From an uncultured Prevotellaceae bacterium (GTDB lineage Bacteria; Bacteroidota; Bacteroidia; Bacteroidales; Bacteroidaceae), in assembly GCA_947167935.1 (NCBI GenBank), contig CAMVJU010000002.1, positions 1 to 64,000 of the forward strand: a DNA stretch of 64,000 bases, given 5' to 3'. A program made the translations under genes and the position numbers. The first letter of the stretch is position 1; each line of letters starts with the position of its first letter. The notes under the pieces were generated by a model. That model did not search any database. It saw only the letters and a program-made list of their open reading frames with translations, and had not been told where the DNA came from. Shown here piece by piece: positions 35,057-44,215 of this stretch.

Positions 35057-38000
35057 TTATTTCTTGAATACTTTGCAGATGGTGCCGTCCTCCTTGCGGA
35101 TGATGTTGATGCCACTGAGCATACTGTCAACCTGTATACCGGAGAGGCTGTAGATGGCTTTGTCCATGGGCAGGACTCTTGCGCCGACGTCACGGATGCC
35201 GTTGACGTCCTCTGGTGTCTCCTCGCCATAGATATTCGTTAGTTTAAGATTGGCTTCACGCACACGTGCCTCGTCCATCTTCATCACTTCGCGGTCGTAG
35301 GTCATCAGACCGTTCACCTCTGTCTCCACGTCAGTGGTCTGCGTGTAGACAGCGGCACAGAAGGCTGCCTTGCCTCCATCCTGAGCTGTGGCGTCCTTTG
35401 CCATCATAGCGACGGCCTCTACATTCTGAACGTAGGAATCGGTGAGTTGCTTCTCGGTAGAGTAGTTCACGTAGGTGGTGGCGTTGTTCTCATACCAGCG
35501 ATGATCAGTGATGTGACGGCCCAGTCCGCCAAACTCACCTAAAACGACGGGACGATTGGGGTCGTAAAGAAAAATATGCGGCGGACGGTCGTAGTCGTGC
35601 AAGTCGACAATATCGCCTACGCCCTGATAGTGATTGCCGCCGCTGGCAGCGTTGATGATGCGGGTATCATCGACTGAGCGTGTGAAGTCAACAATCTCAG
35701 AGGTCTTAAACTGTCCCCAGCTCTCGTTGAACGGTGTCCATACCACGATGGACGGGCTGTTGTAATGCTGTTCAATGATTTCCTTCCATTGATTCTTGAA
35801 AGTCTGCTCCACGGCAGTGGTGTGCCTTCCGGGATTAGTGCTCCATTCACGTGTGACCCAGGGCTCATCGCTGCGGCCCAAGGCTGGCATGTCCTGCCAA
35901 ACGAGGACGCCAAGGCGGTCGCAGTGGTAGTACCAGCGTGCAGGCTCCACTTTCATGTGCTTGCGAATCATATTGAAGCCCCATTCCTTGGTCTTCTGTA
36001 CGTCGAAAGCCAGTGCCTCGTCAGTAGGAGCGGTATAGAGGCCGTCAGGCCAATAGCCTTGGTCAAGGAGTCCGAAGTGGAACACGTCGCGGTTGTTCAG
36101 CTGCATACGCCATTCGCCGTTGTCAAGCTGACGGACGGAAATCTTTCTCATGGCGGCATAGCTCTCTATGCGGTCGCCACTGGCCAGCGACACCTCAAGG
36201 TCGTATAGCCACGGATTGGTAGGGCTCCACAGCTTGGCATTGGGTACACTCAGCTCGATGGCACTGCCAGTGGTGCCGTCTCCTTCGGCCACCGTCTGTC
36301 CCTTCAGCTTCAGCACTACGTGTACTGGCTCGTTCTCAGCAGATGAACCGCAGAGCGCTGTGACGAACAGTTTGCTGTTGTCAACGTCGGGCGTAGTGGT
36401 GATGCTGCTGATATATTTATTGTTGACAGGCTCAAGCCACACCGTCTGCCAGATGCCCGACACCTGCGTGTACCAGATGCTGCCTGCACCGCCAGGGTTG
36501 TAGCGTTGCTTGCCCAAAGGCTGCGTGGCCTCATCGGTATTATCGATGACCATCACTGCGAGGGTGTTCTCCCCTTCCTTCAGCTGCGAAGTAATGTTGA
36601 AGGAGAAGGCCCCGAAACCGCCGGTGTGATTGCCTACGAGATTGCCGTTGACATAGACACGGGCCTGATAGTCCACGGCGCCGAAGTTCAGCAGCACTTC
36701 GCGGCCTTGCCAGCCGGAGGGAATAGTAAAGGTGCGCTGATACCATAGGTAGTTGTTCTTGTCGAGCATACGCATCACACCCGACAGGCTCGATTCCACG
36801 GGGAAGGGCACGAGTATCTTGCCGTCCCATTCGGTGGGAATGGTTCGTTTCGTCGTGATGGCGTAATCCCACAGGCCGTTGAGATTCAGCCATTCGTCCC
36901 TGACCATCTGCGGACGAGGATATTCAGGCAGCGGCTGCCGGGGATTCACCTCTGCTGCCCAGCGGGTCTTGATCTTGAAGCCCTGCGGCTCCCATCCGTT
37001 ATCGTTTTCGTTATCGTTTTCGTTTTCGTTATCGTTATCGTTATCGTTTTCGTTATCGTATTTATCCATCAGCACCTTCATCCAGTGACCGCCGATGACC
37101 GAGCGTGCACGGAATCCGCGAGCTTCGCCGCTGCCCGTCCAGTACCAGTCGCTCAACGGCCAGCGTGTGCGCGTCTCGTTGGCATATTTCCACACCAAGT
37201 CGGCAAACTTCAGGAACGTATCGTTGTCGCTGGCCATTGCAGCCGTCCACAGCACCCAGTCACTCTTCGTGTAGTTCTCACGGTTGTCGAGGGGCAGACC
37301 ATAAGTATTCTGCTTGGTGAGATAGAACTTCATCTCACGCTCCAGCACCTGCTTCGGGAAGATATGGATGCCCCACAGCTTGTCCCACACAAGGTTATAC
37401 TTCTGGCTCCATGAGCCACCGCGGTCAAAGGCCAGCTTGTAGTGGTCGCCGTCACGGGCGTCAATCTCCCACACCTGCGCCATCCTCTTGGCTATGTCCA
37501 TGTATTTGGTATATAGGTCGTTGCGTCCGCGCATCTTGCACATCTCAGCATAAGCTGCAACACCCATGATAGCCTTGATGCTCAGGTTGGCGTTGTGTGC
37601 CCAATGGCCGGCGAAGTCGTCGGTGCAAAGCTGCGTGTCGGGGTCTTGGCCGTTGTTCACCAAGTAATTCACCCAGCGTGTGCAGATACTCCAGTAGGTG
37701 TTGATCCATTCCGTATTGCCCTCAATCTTGCAGATCATGGCGGCCAATGTCAGCATATTGCCACTCTCCTCAAGAGGCATGTCGCCGCCATATACCTGAC
37801 CATTGGCGTGGGGATAGGTGCCGAGGTCGTGGGCGGCCCAGTCCTTATTCCATTTACCTGTGCGCTGATATTCGAATATCGACGTCATCATGCCTTTCTG
37901 CAACTCAGTATTATAGAGCAGGAAGAGCGGGGCGGAGGGATAGGTAAGGTCGACGGTGTTCACACAGCCATTGCTGTTGTTCTCCTTTGAGAAATAGAGC

Positions 38001-39610
38001 AGGCGTCCACCATCGTCCTGGAACAGCTTGTGGGCTGCCAACACCTGGCGGTAGCTGCCCGAAAGCAGCTCGGCGTATTTCACGTTGCCGGCAGCCATAG
38101 CATCGTCATAGATGGTTTTGTCCTGTTGGCGGCAGCGCTCCATGATGTCCTGATAGCCAGCGGCCAACTCATCGAAAGCTTGGAAGATCGTCTTGCCATT
38201 TCGTGCCCAGTAGCCCTTATAGTCCTTGTTGAAGTAGCGGATGTCCTTCACCTCGTCGTAGCCGATCATCATATAACTGGACGTCGGGGATTGCAAATCC
38301 CCTCCAACGGTGCCAAAGTCGTGGACATAGGCTAAGCTGGTCATGTTCGAAGGCGACTCGTTCTTCACCTCTCCAGTGTAGGCGGGCAATTTTCCTGTGC
38401 TCGTGAAAGTGCCTTCCATCACGGCGGTAGGCGCCACGCTCACTTGTCCGTTCTGTGCAGAGAGGTAGAGATAGCCCCAGTCGATGCAAATCAGGTCGCC
38501 TGCACGCCGCAGTACAGGCTGCTCCGTAGACCCCGCCTTGGCATACTGCACGCCATTCTCGATGACGATGCTGGCATCTACGGCCTGGGCGAGTTCATTC
38601 ACGGTGAGACGCGGCGTGGTTGACACATAGAATTGCACCTCGTGCGCTTTTCCATCGGTGGGACGCACCTGATAGGAGATGTAGTTAATAGGTGTGGAGA
38701 GCAGGTCGAGGTCGCTGATGACCATCGGGGCGGTGAACACCACGTCAAGCTCCACTGGACCGCAAGTAAAAGTATAATAGGTAGAGGTGGCCATCACGTC
38801 GACACTCTTCTGCTGAGCCGTCAGCACCTCGGCACCTGACTGGTAGACATTCTCGAAAAGGCCGAAGTCGATGTAGGCACCACCCGTGGTATTGTGGCAG
38901 TGAGCGGCCAACACATTATCTCCCACCACTAATTTCTGCTTTTCCTCGGCGGTCAGTTGATGTGTCTCGCCCTGAATCCAGGTCTCACCCGTGCTGATGA
39001 CCTTGGTGCCGTTGACATAGAGCTCGAACACATCGTCGTGCGAGAACTCTATCCACAGGTCTTTCTGCAGGTCATCGGCGGTGAGCGTCACCGTGCGGCG
39101 CACATAGATATCGCTGTTCGTGGCTGTCCATGCATTATGCACATTTGGATATTCGTTGGCAGTGCCCCATGCAGCCTTCTCCTCTTTCCAGCTGCTATCG
39201 TTGAAGCCGCGCTGCGTCCATGCCGTACCCGTCTGGAAGGTATGGCTCACTCGTCCTGTCCAGGAGTCGCCGCTGTCAGCCATCGGAGCGATGGGCTTCA
39301 GCAGGAACTGCTGGCCATTGCCCATCCAGCGGTAGTTATTCCCGTCTACGCGCAGCAGGCCCTCGACGGGCTTCTCAGCGTCGGTCCAGTGGCGCACGCT
39401 ACCGTCGGTCAGTTTATCAAAGGGAGACCAGAACGAGAAATAGGGATCGTTTACCAGTAGCGGCACCGACGGCAGGCGCAGTGCCGATTTCTTGTACGGT
39501 TGGAACAAATCAGCCTCTCCTCCTTCGGATAAACTGGAGGGGGCTGCCGTTGTGTGAACGGCGAAGAGCAGCATGCAGGCTGCGACAAGAAGATTTTTTA
39601 GTTTCATCAT
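35057..39610 (-). CDS. Fusion: glutaminase-like (DUF4964/DUF5127/DUF4965/DUF1793) region plus GH2 beta-glycosidase
   Basis: N-terminal VPLLVNDPYFSFWSPFDKLTDGSVRHWT and GGSWSQKYNLVWDKLWGIHIFP; C-terminal GLWDYAITT, NMIRKHMKVEPARWYYHCDRLGVLVWQDMP, VWTPFNESWGQF, VVLGEFGGLG. Confidence 0.88.
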   Translation of the reverse strand: MMKLKNLLVAACMLLFAVHTTAAPSSLSEGGEADLFQPYKKSALRLPSVPLLVNDPYFSFWSPFDKLTDGSVRHWTDAEKPVEGLLRVDGNNYRWMGNGQQFLLKPIAPMADSGDSWTGRVSHTFQTGTAWTQRGFNDSSWKEEKAAWGTANEYPNVHNAWTATNSDIYVRRTVTLTADDLQKDLWIEFSHDDVFELYVNGTKVISTGETWIQGETHQLTAEEKQKLVVGDNVLAAHCHNTTGGAYIDFGLFENVYQSGAEVLTAQQKSVDVMATSTYYTFTCGPVELDVVFTAPMVISDLDLLSTPINYISYQVRPTDGKAHEVQFYVSTTPRLTVNELAQAVDASIVIENGVQYAKAGSTEQPVLRRAGDLICIDWGYLYLSAQNGQVSVAPTAVMEGTFTSTGKLPAYTGEVKNESPSNMTSLAYVHDFGTVGGDLQSPTSSYMMIGYDEVKDIRYFNKDYKGYWARNGKTIFQAFDELAAGYQDIMERCRQQDKTIYDDAMAAGNVKYAELLSGSYRQVLAAHKLFQDDGGRLLYFSKENNSNGCVNTVDLTYPSAPLFLLYNTELQKGMMTSIFEYQRTGKWNKDWAAHDLGTYPHANGQVYGGDMPLEESGNMLTLAAMICKIEGNTEWINTYWSICTRWVNYLVNNGQDPDTQLCTDDFAGHWAHNANLSIKAIMGVAAYAEMCKMRGRNDLYTKYMDIAKRMAQVWEIDARDGDHYKLAFDRGGSWSQKYNLVWDKLWGIHIFPKQVLEREMKFYLTKQNTYGLPLDNRENYTKSDWVLWTAAMASDNDTFLKFADLVWKYANETRTRWPLSDWYWTGSGEARGFRARSVIGGHWMKVLMDKYDNENDNDNDNENENDNENDNGWEPQGFKIKTRWAAEVNPRQPLPEYPRPQMVRDEWLNLNGLWDYAITTKRTIPTEWDGKILVPFPVESSLSGVMRMLDKNNYLWYQRTFTIPSGWQGREVLLNFGAVDYQARVYVNGNLVGNHTGGFGAFSFNITSQLKEGENTLAVMVIDNTDEATQPLGKQRYNPGGAGSIWYTQVSGIWQTVWLEPVNNKYISSITTTPDVDNSKLFVTALCGSSAENEPVHVVLKLKGQTVAEGDGTTGSAIELSVPNAKLWSPTNPWLYDLEVSLASGDRIESYAAMRKISVRQLDNGEWRMQLNNRDVFHFGLLDQGYWPDGLYTAPTDEALAFDVQKTKEWGFNMIRKHMKVEPARWYYHCDRLGVLVWQDMPALGRSDEPWVTREWSTNPGRHTTAVEQTFKNQWKEIIEQHYNSPSIVVWTPFNESWGQFKTSEIVDFTRSVDDTRIINAASGGNHYQGVGDIVDLHDYDRPPHIFLYDPNRPVVLGEFGGLGRHITDHRWYENNATTYVNYSTEKQLTDSYVQNVEAVAMMAKDATAQDGGKAAFCAAVYTQTTDVETEVNGLMTYDREVMKMDEARVREANLKLTNIYGEETPEDVNGIRDVGARVLPMDKAIYSLSGIQVDSMLSGINIIRKEDGTICKVFKK
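36998..37057. repeat. Hexanucleotide tandem repeat (GTTATC/GTTTTC, 10 units) at the domain junction of the fusion protein
   Basis: Encodes DNENDNDNDNENENDNENDN. Confidence 0.95.
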
Positions 39611-39773
39611 ATTTAGAGTGTTGTCTGTGTAATCGGACCATGTTTTCGAGTGCAAAAGTAGGAAAAAAATGACTAACACAGTGACAAATATCGGTCTAAT
39701 AACGAAAAAAAACGTTCATACATGCCAATGGGGAAGTCTCTCGAAAAAAAAGTAACGTTATACACGAAAAAAA

Positions 39774-39825
39774 CTAATATGACTTTTGAGAAAAACTCAA
39801 GTCGTTATCTCAAAAGTCATATTAG
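39774..39825. repeat. Perfect 17-bp inverted repeat with 18-nt loop
   Basis: CTAATATGACTTTTGAG-N18-CTCAAAAGTCATATTAG. Confidence 0.92.
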
Positions 39826-39883
39826 AATTTCCACGTCATGCCTACTCCTATTTTATGGAGTATTCCGCAAGGGGAAAGGCAAG

Positions 39884-42829
39884 CTATTTGCGGATATATT
39901 TCTTGCCGTTGATGATGTAAAGACCCTTAGCGGGATTCTTCACCTTCTGTCCCTGCAGATTGTAATAGTTTGCATTAACGTTATGATTAGCGTTCACATT
40001 GCTGATGCCCTGAAGTTCTTCGGAGGGTTTCTCAGTGCCGTAGTATGTGAGGCGGAAGTTGTCGAGCACCACCCAGTCACTGTTCTTCTCGCGGAATTTC
40101 TGCACCAGAATCATCAGGTCGCCTGTGGTCACTTGAACCAAGATACCCATCTTGTAGAGACCATTCTGGAAGTAGTCGCAAGCCTCGTTAATCCACATCG
40201 GGAACTCGCCTACATAAAGGTCCTCGCCGTTGGGGTCGTCAATCTGACGGATGGTGCCGTCGTCATTCATCACGGGCTGTCCGTCTTCGCCGATTTCGTC
40301 AATGCGGAAGCGTGTAGTGCTGCGATTGCCCAGTCCAGGGGCCTTGTTCACCTCGTCGAGGATATTGGGCAGCTCAACGCTGTTGTCGGTATTCATATCG
40401 ACGAGCATGGCAGCACGCACGCGCTCTTCACCGGCAGTTTCGGAACGAATCTGATCCTGATGGTTGCCGTCGCGATAGAAGCCCTGCACGGAGATGCGGT
40501 ACCAGCCGTTAGGCATATCGTAGAGGTTTTGGCTGAAGTCGAAATCGGCACTGTTCCAGCACTCGAATGCGAAGTCCACGTGATTGTCGTAGCGTCCCCA
40601 AACACTGCCATTGTTGAACTGGCTGACCCATGCTGAGATGTCCTCACGCTGGTTGAAGTTGGGTGACAGGATCTTGTAGGAGGCGTCCTGTGGTTTCTCG
40701 GCAGTTGCTGTGGCCAGTAACTCGTCGCGCTCAGCACGTGTCACCAGCTTCCATTGATTCTCGGGATTGTCGATGCCGTACATGTCGGTGTCGATATTTC
40801 CGTAGGTGCCAGGACGATAGCCGAGGAGCATACGCTCGCCAGTCTCGCCATTTTTCTCACCGTTAGCACGGGCGATAGCATAGACACCGTTCTTGCCCTC
40901 GACGGGTACGAACTCCCAAAGATTCTGGTGGGGTGTATCCATATAACCGCCATAGTTCAGCCAGTGCTCACCCTCGCCGTTCTGCAGGTGGGTATCAATC
41001 TTGAAGCCGCTGAAGGCCTCACCCTCTTCAGGATATTCCGTGCCGCTGACGAGTGTCACTTCTACGCCGGGGAAGCCCACGAAGGCATGTGCACCCCAGT
41101 CACCGCCACCGCAAAGGAAGCGCTGCAGTCCCACATTATAAATATAGAAGTCACCATCGGAGGGCGTAGCACCCTTGAAGACGTCGGCATGTTTGTCGGC
41201 AACTTTCTTACGGCGTTCCACACGCAGCTGGTTGAGTGCGTCGTGAATCTCGTTGGCAGCATTGGCATGTTCCAACACAGCCTTTGCATTGTCGATATAG
41301 GCAGCATCGACGCCAGCCTTCTCAGCAAAAGGAATGGTGGCAGCAAGGAACTGCAGAGGCTCCTGAACGCCACGCACGTCGTTCAGCGCATTACGCATGG
41401 CTTTAATGGCCTCGTTGAAGGTCTCGAGGTCGGTCTCGTTAGCGGCAGCCTGTGCAGCATTGAGGGCATTGACATAGAAGTCGGGCTTGACACCGCTGAA
41501 GGCTTCAGCCTCAGTCATTACGTTAGTATAGTCCTTGGCTGCAGCCAGGGCATCGCGCAGTTTCATCGAAGCAGCAGCAATGGCCGTGGCGTCGGTGCCG
41601 TTGAGGGCAGCCTGTGCCTCGCTGATGGCATTGGTCAGCACGGCTACGGTCAAGCCGTCATAAGCGGCAGCCTCGTCAAGGGCAGCCTGCAGGTTGGCTT
41701 TCACCTCGGTGAGGTCAATCTCATTGCCTAAGTAGGTAAGGGTGAAGTTGTCGAACACGAGCCAGTCGTCGTCGCCACCGCCAATCTTTTGCATACCGAT
41801 GGTCAGGGTACCATCGCTAACCACCACCTTCACGGGGTCGTTCCAGTAACCGCCGAGGAAGAAGCAGTTGGAGGCACGGTCGAGGGCATTGCCAGGCACG
41901 CTATTGCCAGGGATATAGACGCCACCCTGTGGCACAGCATAAGAGTCGAGATCCTGCTCGGTGACACCGCTTTCAAGGATGGACTTGAACGGACGGCTGA
42001 CGTCGTTGAGGAAGAAGAAGGCACGGATGACCTCTTCGCCAGCCTCGCGCTTGTTACCTACCTGTGTCTCTGAACCATCGCGGTAGAAACCCTGCAGCTT
42101 GAACTCGTAGGTGCCGTTGGGCAGGCCTGTGATGGTCTTTTTCAACTCAAATTTAGTTTTCTTCCAGCACTCCACAGCGCGGTTGGCATGAACGATGCCG
42201 TCGCCACCCTGAGCATAGACGCCTTCGCCCTCCTGAATAACATCCCACTTGTTGCGCTCGTCCTGATTGGCGAAGTCATGTCCGCCGATGAGCCAAGTGG
42301 CATCCTTCGGATTATTCTTCGTGGCTGTCATCATATCAGCCATGCGCTGGTCGTAGGTTACAAGTATCCACTCCATGTTGAAGCCAAAGTCATCAACCCA
42401 GCCCTCGTCGTTGGCATTCAGATAGTGCTGCTCGTTATCGGTGGAGATAGTGTAGACATTCTCCTTTCCAGAAACAGGCGCAAACTGCCAGAAGGTCTGA
42501 GGCTGGTCGGTGTCGAGATAGAAGGCGGGGTTGTCACCCAACTGCGGTCCGTTGATGCTGTGGTTGTGGCCAAATTTCGGATTGAGGCGATAGCCGCCCT
42601 CTCCCGATACAATCTCGATGTCGATGCCATAGGCACCCAGCTCGGCACGTGTAGTCCAGTAAGCTCCGTTGTCGATGTTGTTCTGCAACCACTTGCCCGT
42701 TTCTACCTGATACAGATAGAATGTACCTCCCTCTTCGGGCAGGGCATTGCCTGTCCAGGGAGATGTCTGCGCCTGTGTTGAGGCAAATGCCAGCAGGCTA
42801 AGTCCGAATAGTAAAAATCTTTTTCTCAT
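39884..42829 (-). CDS. Large secreted putative glycan-binding protein with FIVAR-like helical segments
   Basis: SPWTGNALPEEGGTFYLYQVETGKWLQNN…; repeated LPNGTYEFKLQGFYRDG / MPNGWYRISVQGFYRDG; tail YYNLQGQKVKNPAKGLYIINGKKYIRK; paralogue at 48446-51097. Confidence 0.65.
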   Translation of the reverse strand: MRKRFLLFGLSLLAFASTQAQTSPWTGNALPEEGGTFYLYQVETGKWLQNNIDNGAYWTTRAELGAYGIDIEIVSGEGGYRLNPKFGHNHSINGPQLGDNPAFYLDTDQPQTFWQFAPVSGKENVYTISTDNEQHYLNANDEGWVDDFGFNMEWILVTYDQRMADMMTATKNNPKDATWLIGGHDFANQDERNKWDVIQEGEGVYAQGGDGIVHANRAVECWKKTKFELKKTITGLPNGTYEFKLQGFYRDGSETQVGNKREAGEEVIRAFFFLNDVSRPFKSILESGVTEQDLDSYAVPQGGVYIPGNSVPGNALDRASNCFFLGGYWNDPVKVVVSDGTLTIGMQKIGGGDDDWLVFDNFTLTYLGNEIDLTEVKANLQAALDEAAAYDGLTVAVLTNAISEAQAALNGTDATAIAAASMKLRDALAAAKDYTNVMTEAEAFSGVKPDFYVNALNAAQAAANETDLETFNEAIKAMRNALNDVRGVQEPLQFLAATIPFAEKAGVDAAYIDNAKAVLEHANAANEIHDALNQLRVERRKKVADKHADVFKGATPSDGDFYIYNVGLQRFLCGGGDWGAHAFVGFPGVEVTLVSGTEYPEEGEAFSGFKIDTHLQNGEGEHWLNYGGYMDTPHQNLWEFVPVEGKNGVYAIARANGEKNGETGERMLLGYRPGTYGNIDTDMYGIDNPENQWKLVTRAERDELLATATAEKPQDASYKILSPNFNQREDISAWVSQFNNGSVWGRYDNHVDFAFECWNSADFDFSQNLYDMPNGWYRISVQGFYRDGNHQDQIRSETAGEERVRAAMLVDMNTDNSVELPNILDEVNKAPGLGNRSTTRFRIDEIGEDGQPVMNDDGTIRQIDDPNGEDLYVGEFPMWINEACDYFQNGLYKMGILVQVTTGDLMILVQKFREKNSDWVVLDNFRLTYYGTEKPSEELQGISNVNANHNVNANYYNLQGQKVKNPAKGLYIINGKKYIRK

Positions 42830-42858
42830 AATAGTGTTAGTTGTTGTTTATAAGAATG

Positions 42859-44001
42859 TTATTTCTTTGCTATTTTACGTGCAAATCCTCCTTCTGAATG
42901 TTCAATCACAATGCCTTGCTGGTTGTGGTCACTCAAACGGAGACCTCCTAAGCTATAGGTGGCACGAGGCTGTCCCTGCAGAATGTCGGTATGTATGATG
43001 TGCGCAGCCTCTCCGAAAAGCGGGGCATTGGCCGTGACGGAGGGTGTACGGTTGCGAACGGTGGGCCATCCGTCCTTATCCCAGATAATCTGGTCGAGAT
43101 ACACTTTGCGCCCGCCGTCAGGGTCAGCAGCATCGAAACCGTGATAAAGCATCCAATACTGGTCAGCATCGTCCTGCACAATCTCTGAGTTATGACCAGG
43201 GCCTACCACCTTGTTACTCTTCTGCAACACCAGCATGAAGTTGTTCTCCAAGGCGGGCCTGCCACTCTTGTTGACATAGGGGCCCATCAGGTTCTCAGAG
43301 CGGGCCACCACAACGTGATAGGTGCTATTGAGACCTTCACAGCAGGTGCCGGCCGATCCGAAAAGATAGTAGTAGCCGTCTTTCTTGTAGATATAGGTAC
43401 CCTCAGTCAATGTACCGGCTATCTGCACTTTCTCTGCACCAGGCTTCAGGCTTAGGCCGTCATCGCTAAGCTGGATGCCATAGATACCGCGAAAACTGCC
43501 CCAAAACAGGTACTTGCTACCATCCTCCTCTTCTATATAGAAAGGATCTATGCTGTTCTGCACGCCAATCTCGCTGGAGATAAAGAGCTTGCCCACATCA
43601 GTGAAAGGCCCTTGGGGACGTTCGGCGGTGGCCACTCCAATGCCACAGTCCCACTCGCCGCCCCAAGTAGACTTAGAGTAGTACATGACGTACTTGCCGT
43701 TGATATAGTTAATGTCGGGAGCCCAGATACGACCGTTGGGAACCATCTGCGGACGGGTGTTGTCTGTGAAGGCTGTCCCCACACGACGCCAGTCAACCAG
43801 GTTGTCTGAACGGTAGATTGGCACATTGGGAATGTTCTCTGTGGCGTAGAGGTAGAAATAGCCGTCGGCAGCCTTGATAACTGTCGGGTCTGGCAGGCTC
43901 TCGTCAATGACAGGATTGCTATACTGCTGTTGGGCTTCCGCCGAGTAGTTCGTTAGAAGCAGAAAAGCCAAAGTCAGAGCTGTTAGTGTTTTTGTTTTCA
44001 T
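42859..44001 (-). CDS. GH43 family glycosidase
   Basis: YSNPVIDESLPDPTVIKAADGYFYLYATE, RIWAPDINYINGKYVMYYS, VVGPGHNSEIVQDDADQYWMLYHG; start placed at MKTKTLTALTLAFLL. Confidence 0.92.
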   Translation of the reverse strand: MKTKTLTALTLAFLLLTNYSAEAQQQYSNPVIDESLPDPTVIKAADGYFYLYATENIPNVPIYRSDNLVDWRRVGTAFTDNTRPQMVPNGRIWAPDINYINGKYVMYYSKSTWGGEWDCGIGVATAERPQGPFTDVGKLFISSEIGVQNSIDPFYIEEEDGSKYLFWGSFRGIYGIQLSDDGLSLKPGAEKVQIAGTLTEGTYIYKKDGYYYLFGSAGTCCEGLNSTYHVVVARSENLMGPYVNKSGRPALENNFMLVLQKSNKVVGPGHNSEIVQDDADQYWMLYHGFDAADPDGGRKVYLDQIIWDKDGWPTVRNRTPSVTANAPLFGEAAHIIHTDILQGQPRATYSLGGLRLSDHNQQGIVIEHSEGGFARKIAKK

Positions 44002-44169
44002 GAATGAGATTCGTGAATAAGTCGTTAGTGCGGTTTTTGCAGTGCAAAGTTCGGTAGAATAATGAATATGGCAGGAAAAATACCGTTCAAAAAACAAGAA
44101 AAACTGACAAAAGGGCCTGTCTGAGCGAAATAATTCTATTGAAATGCCGTGTGTGTCATTTTTTTTTCG

Positions 44170-44177
44170 TACTTTTG
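44170..44177 (+). promoter_or_regulatory. -7 element TACTTTTG for the HTCS gene
   Basis: TAnnTTTG consensus upstream of the start at 44216. Confidence 0.5.
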
Positions 44178-44215
44178 AGGCCAAATACTACACCAGACGA
44201 AGAACTGACAACGAC

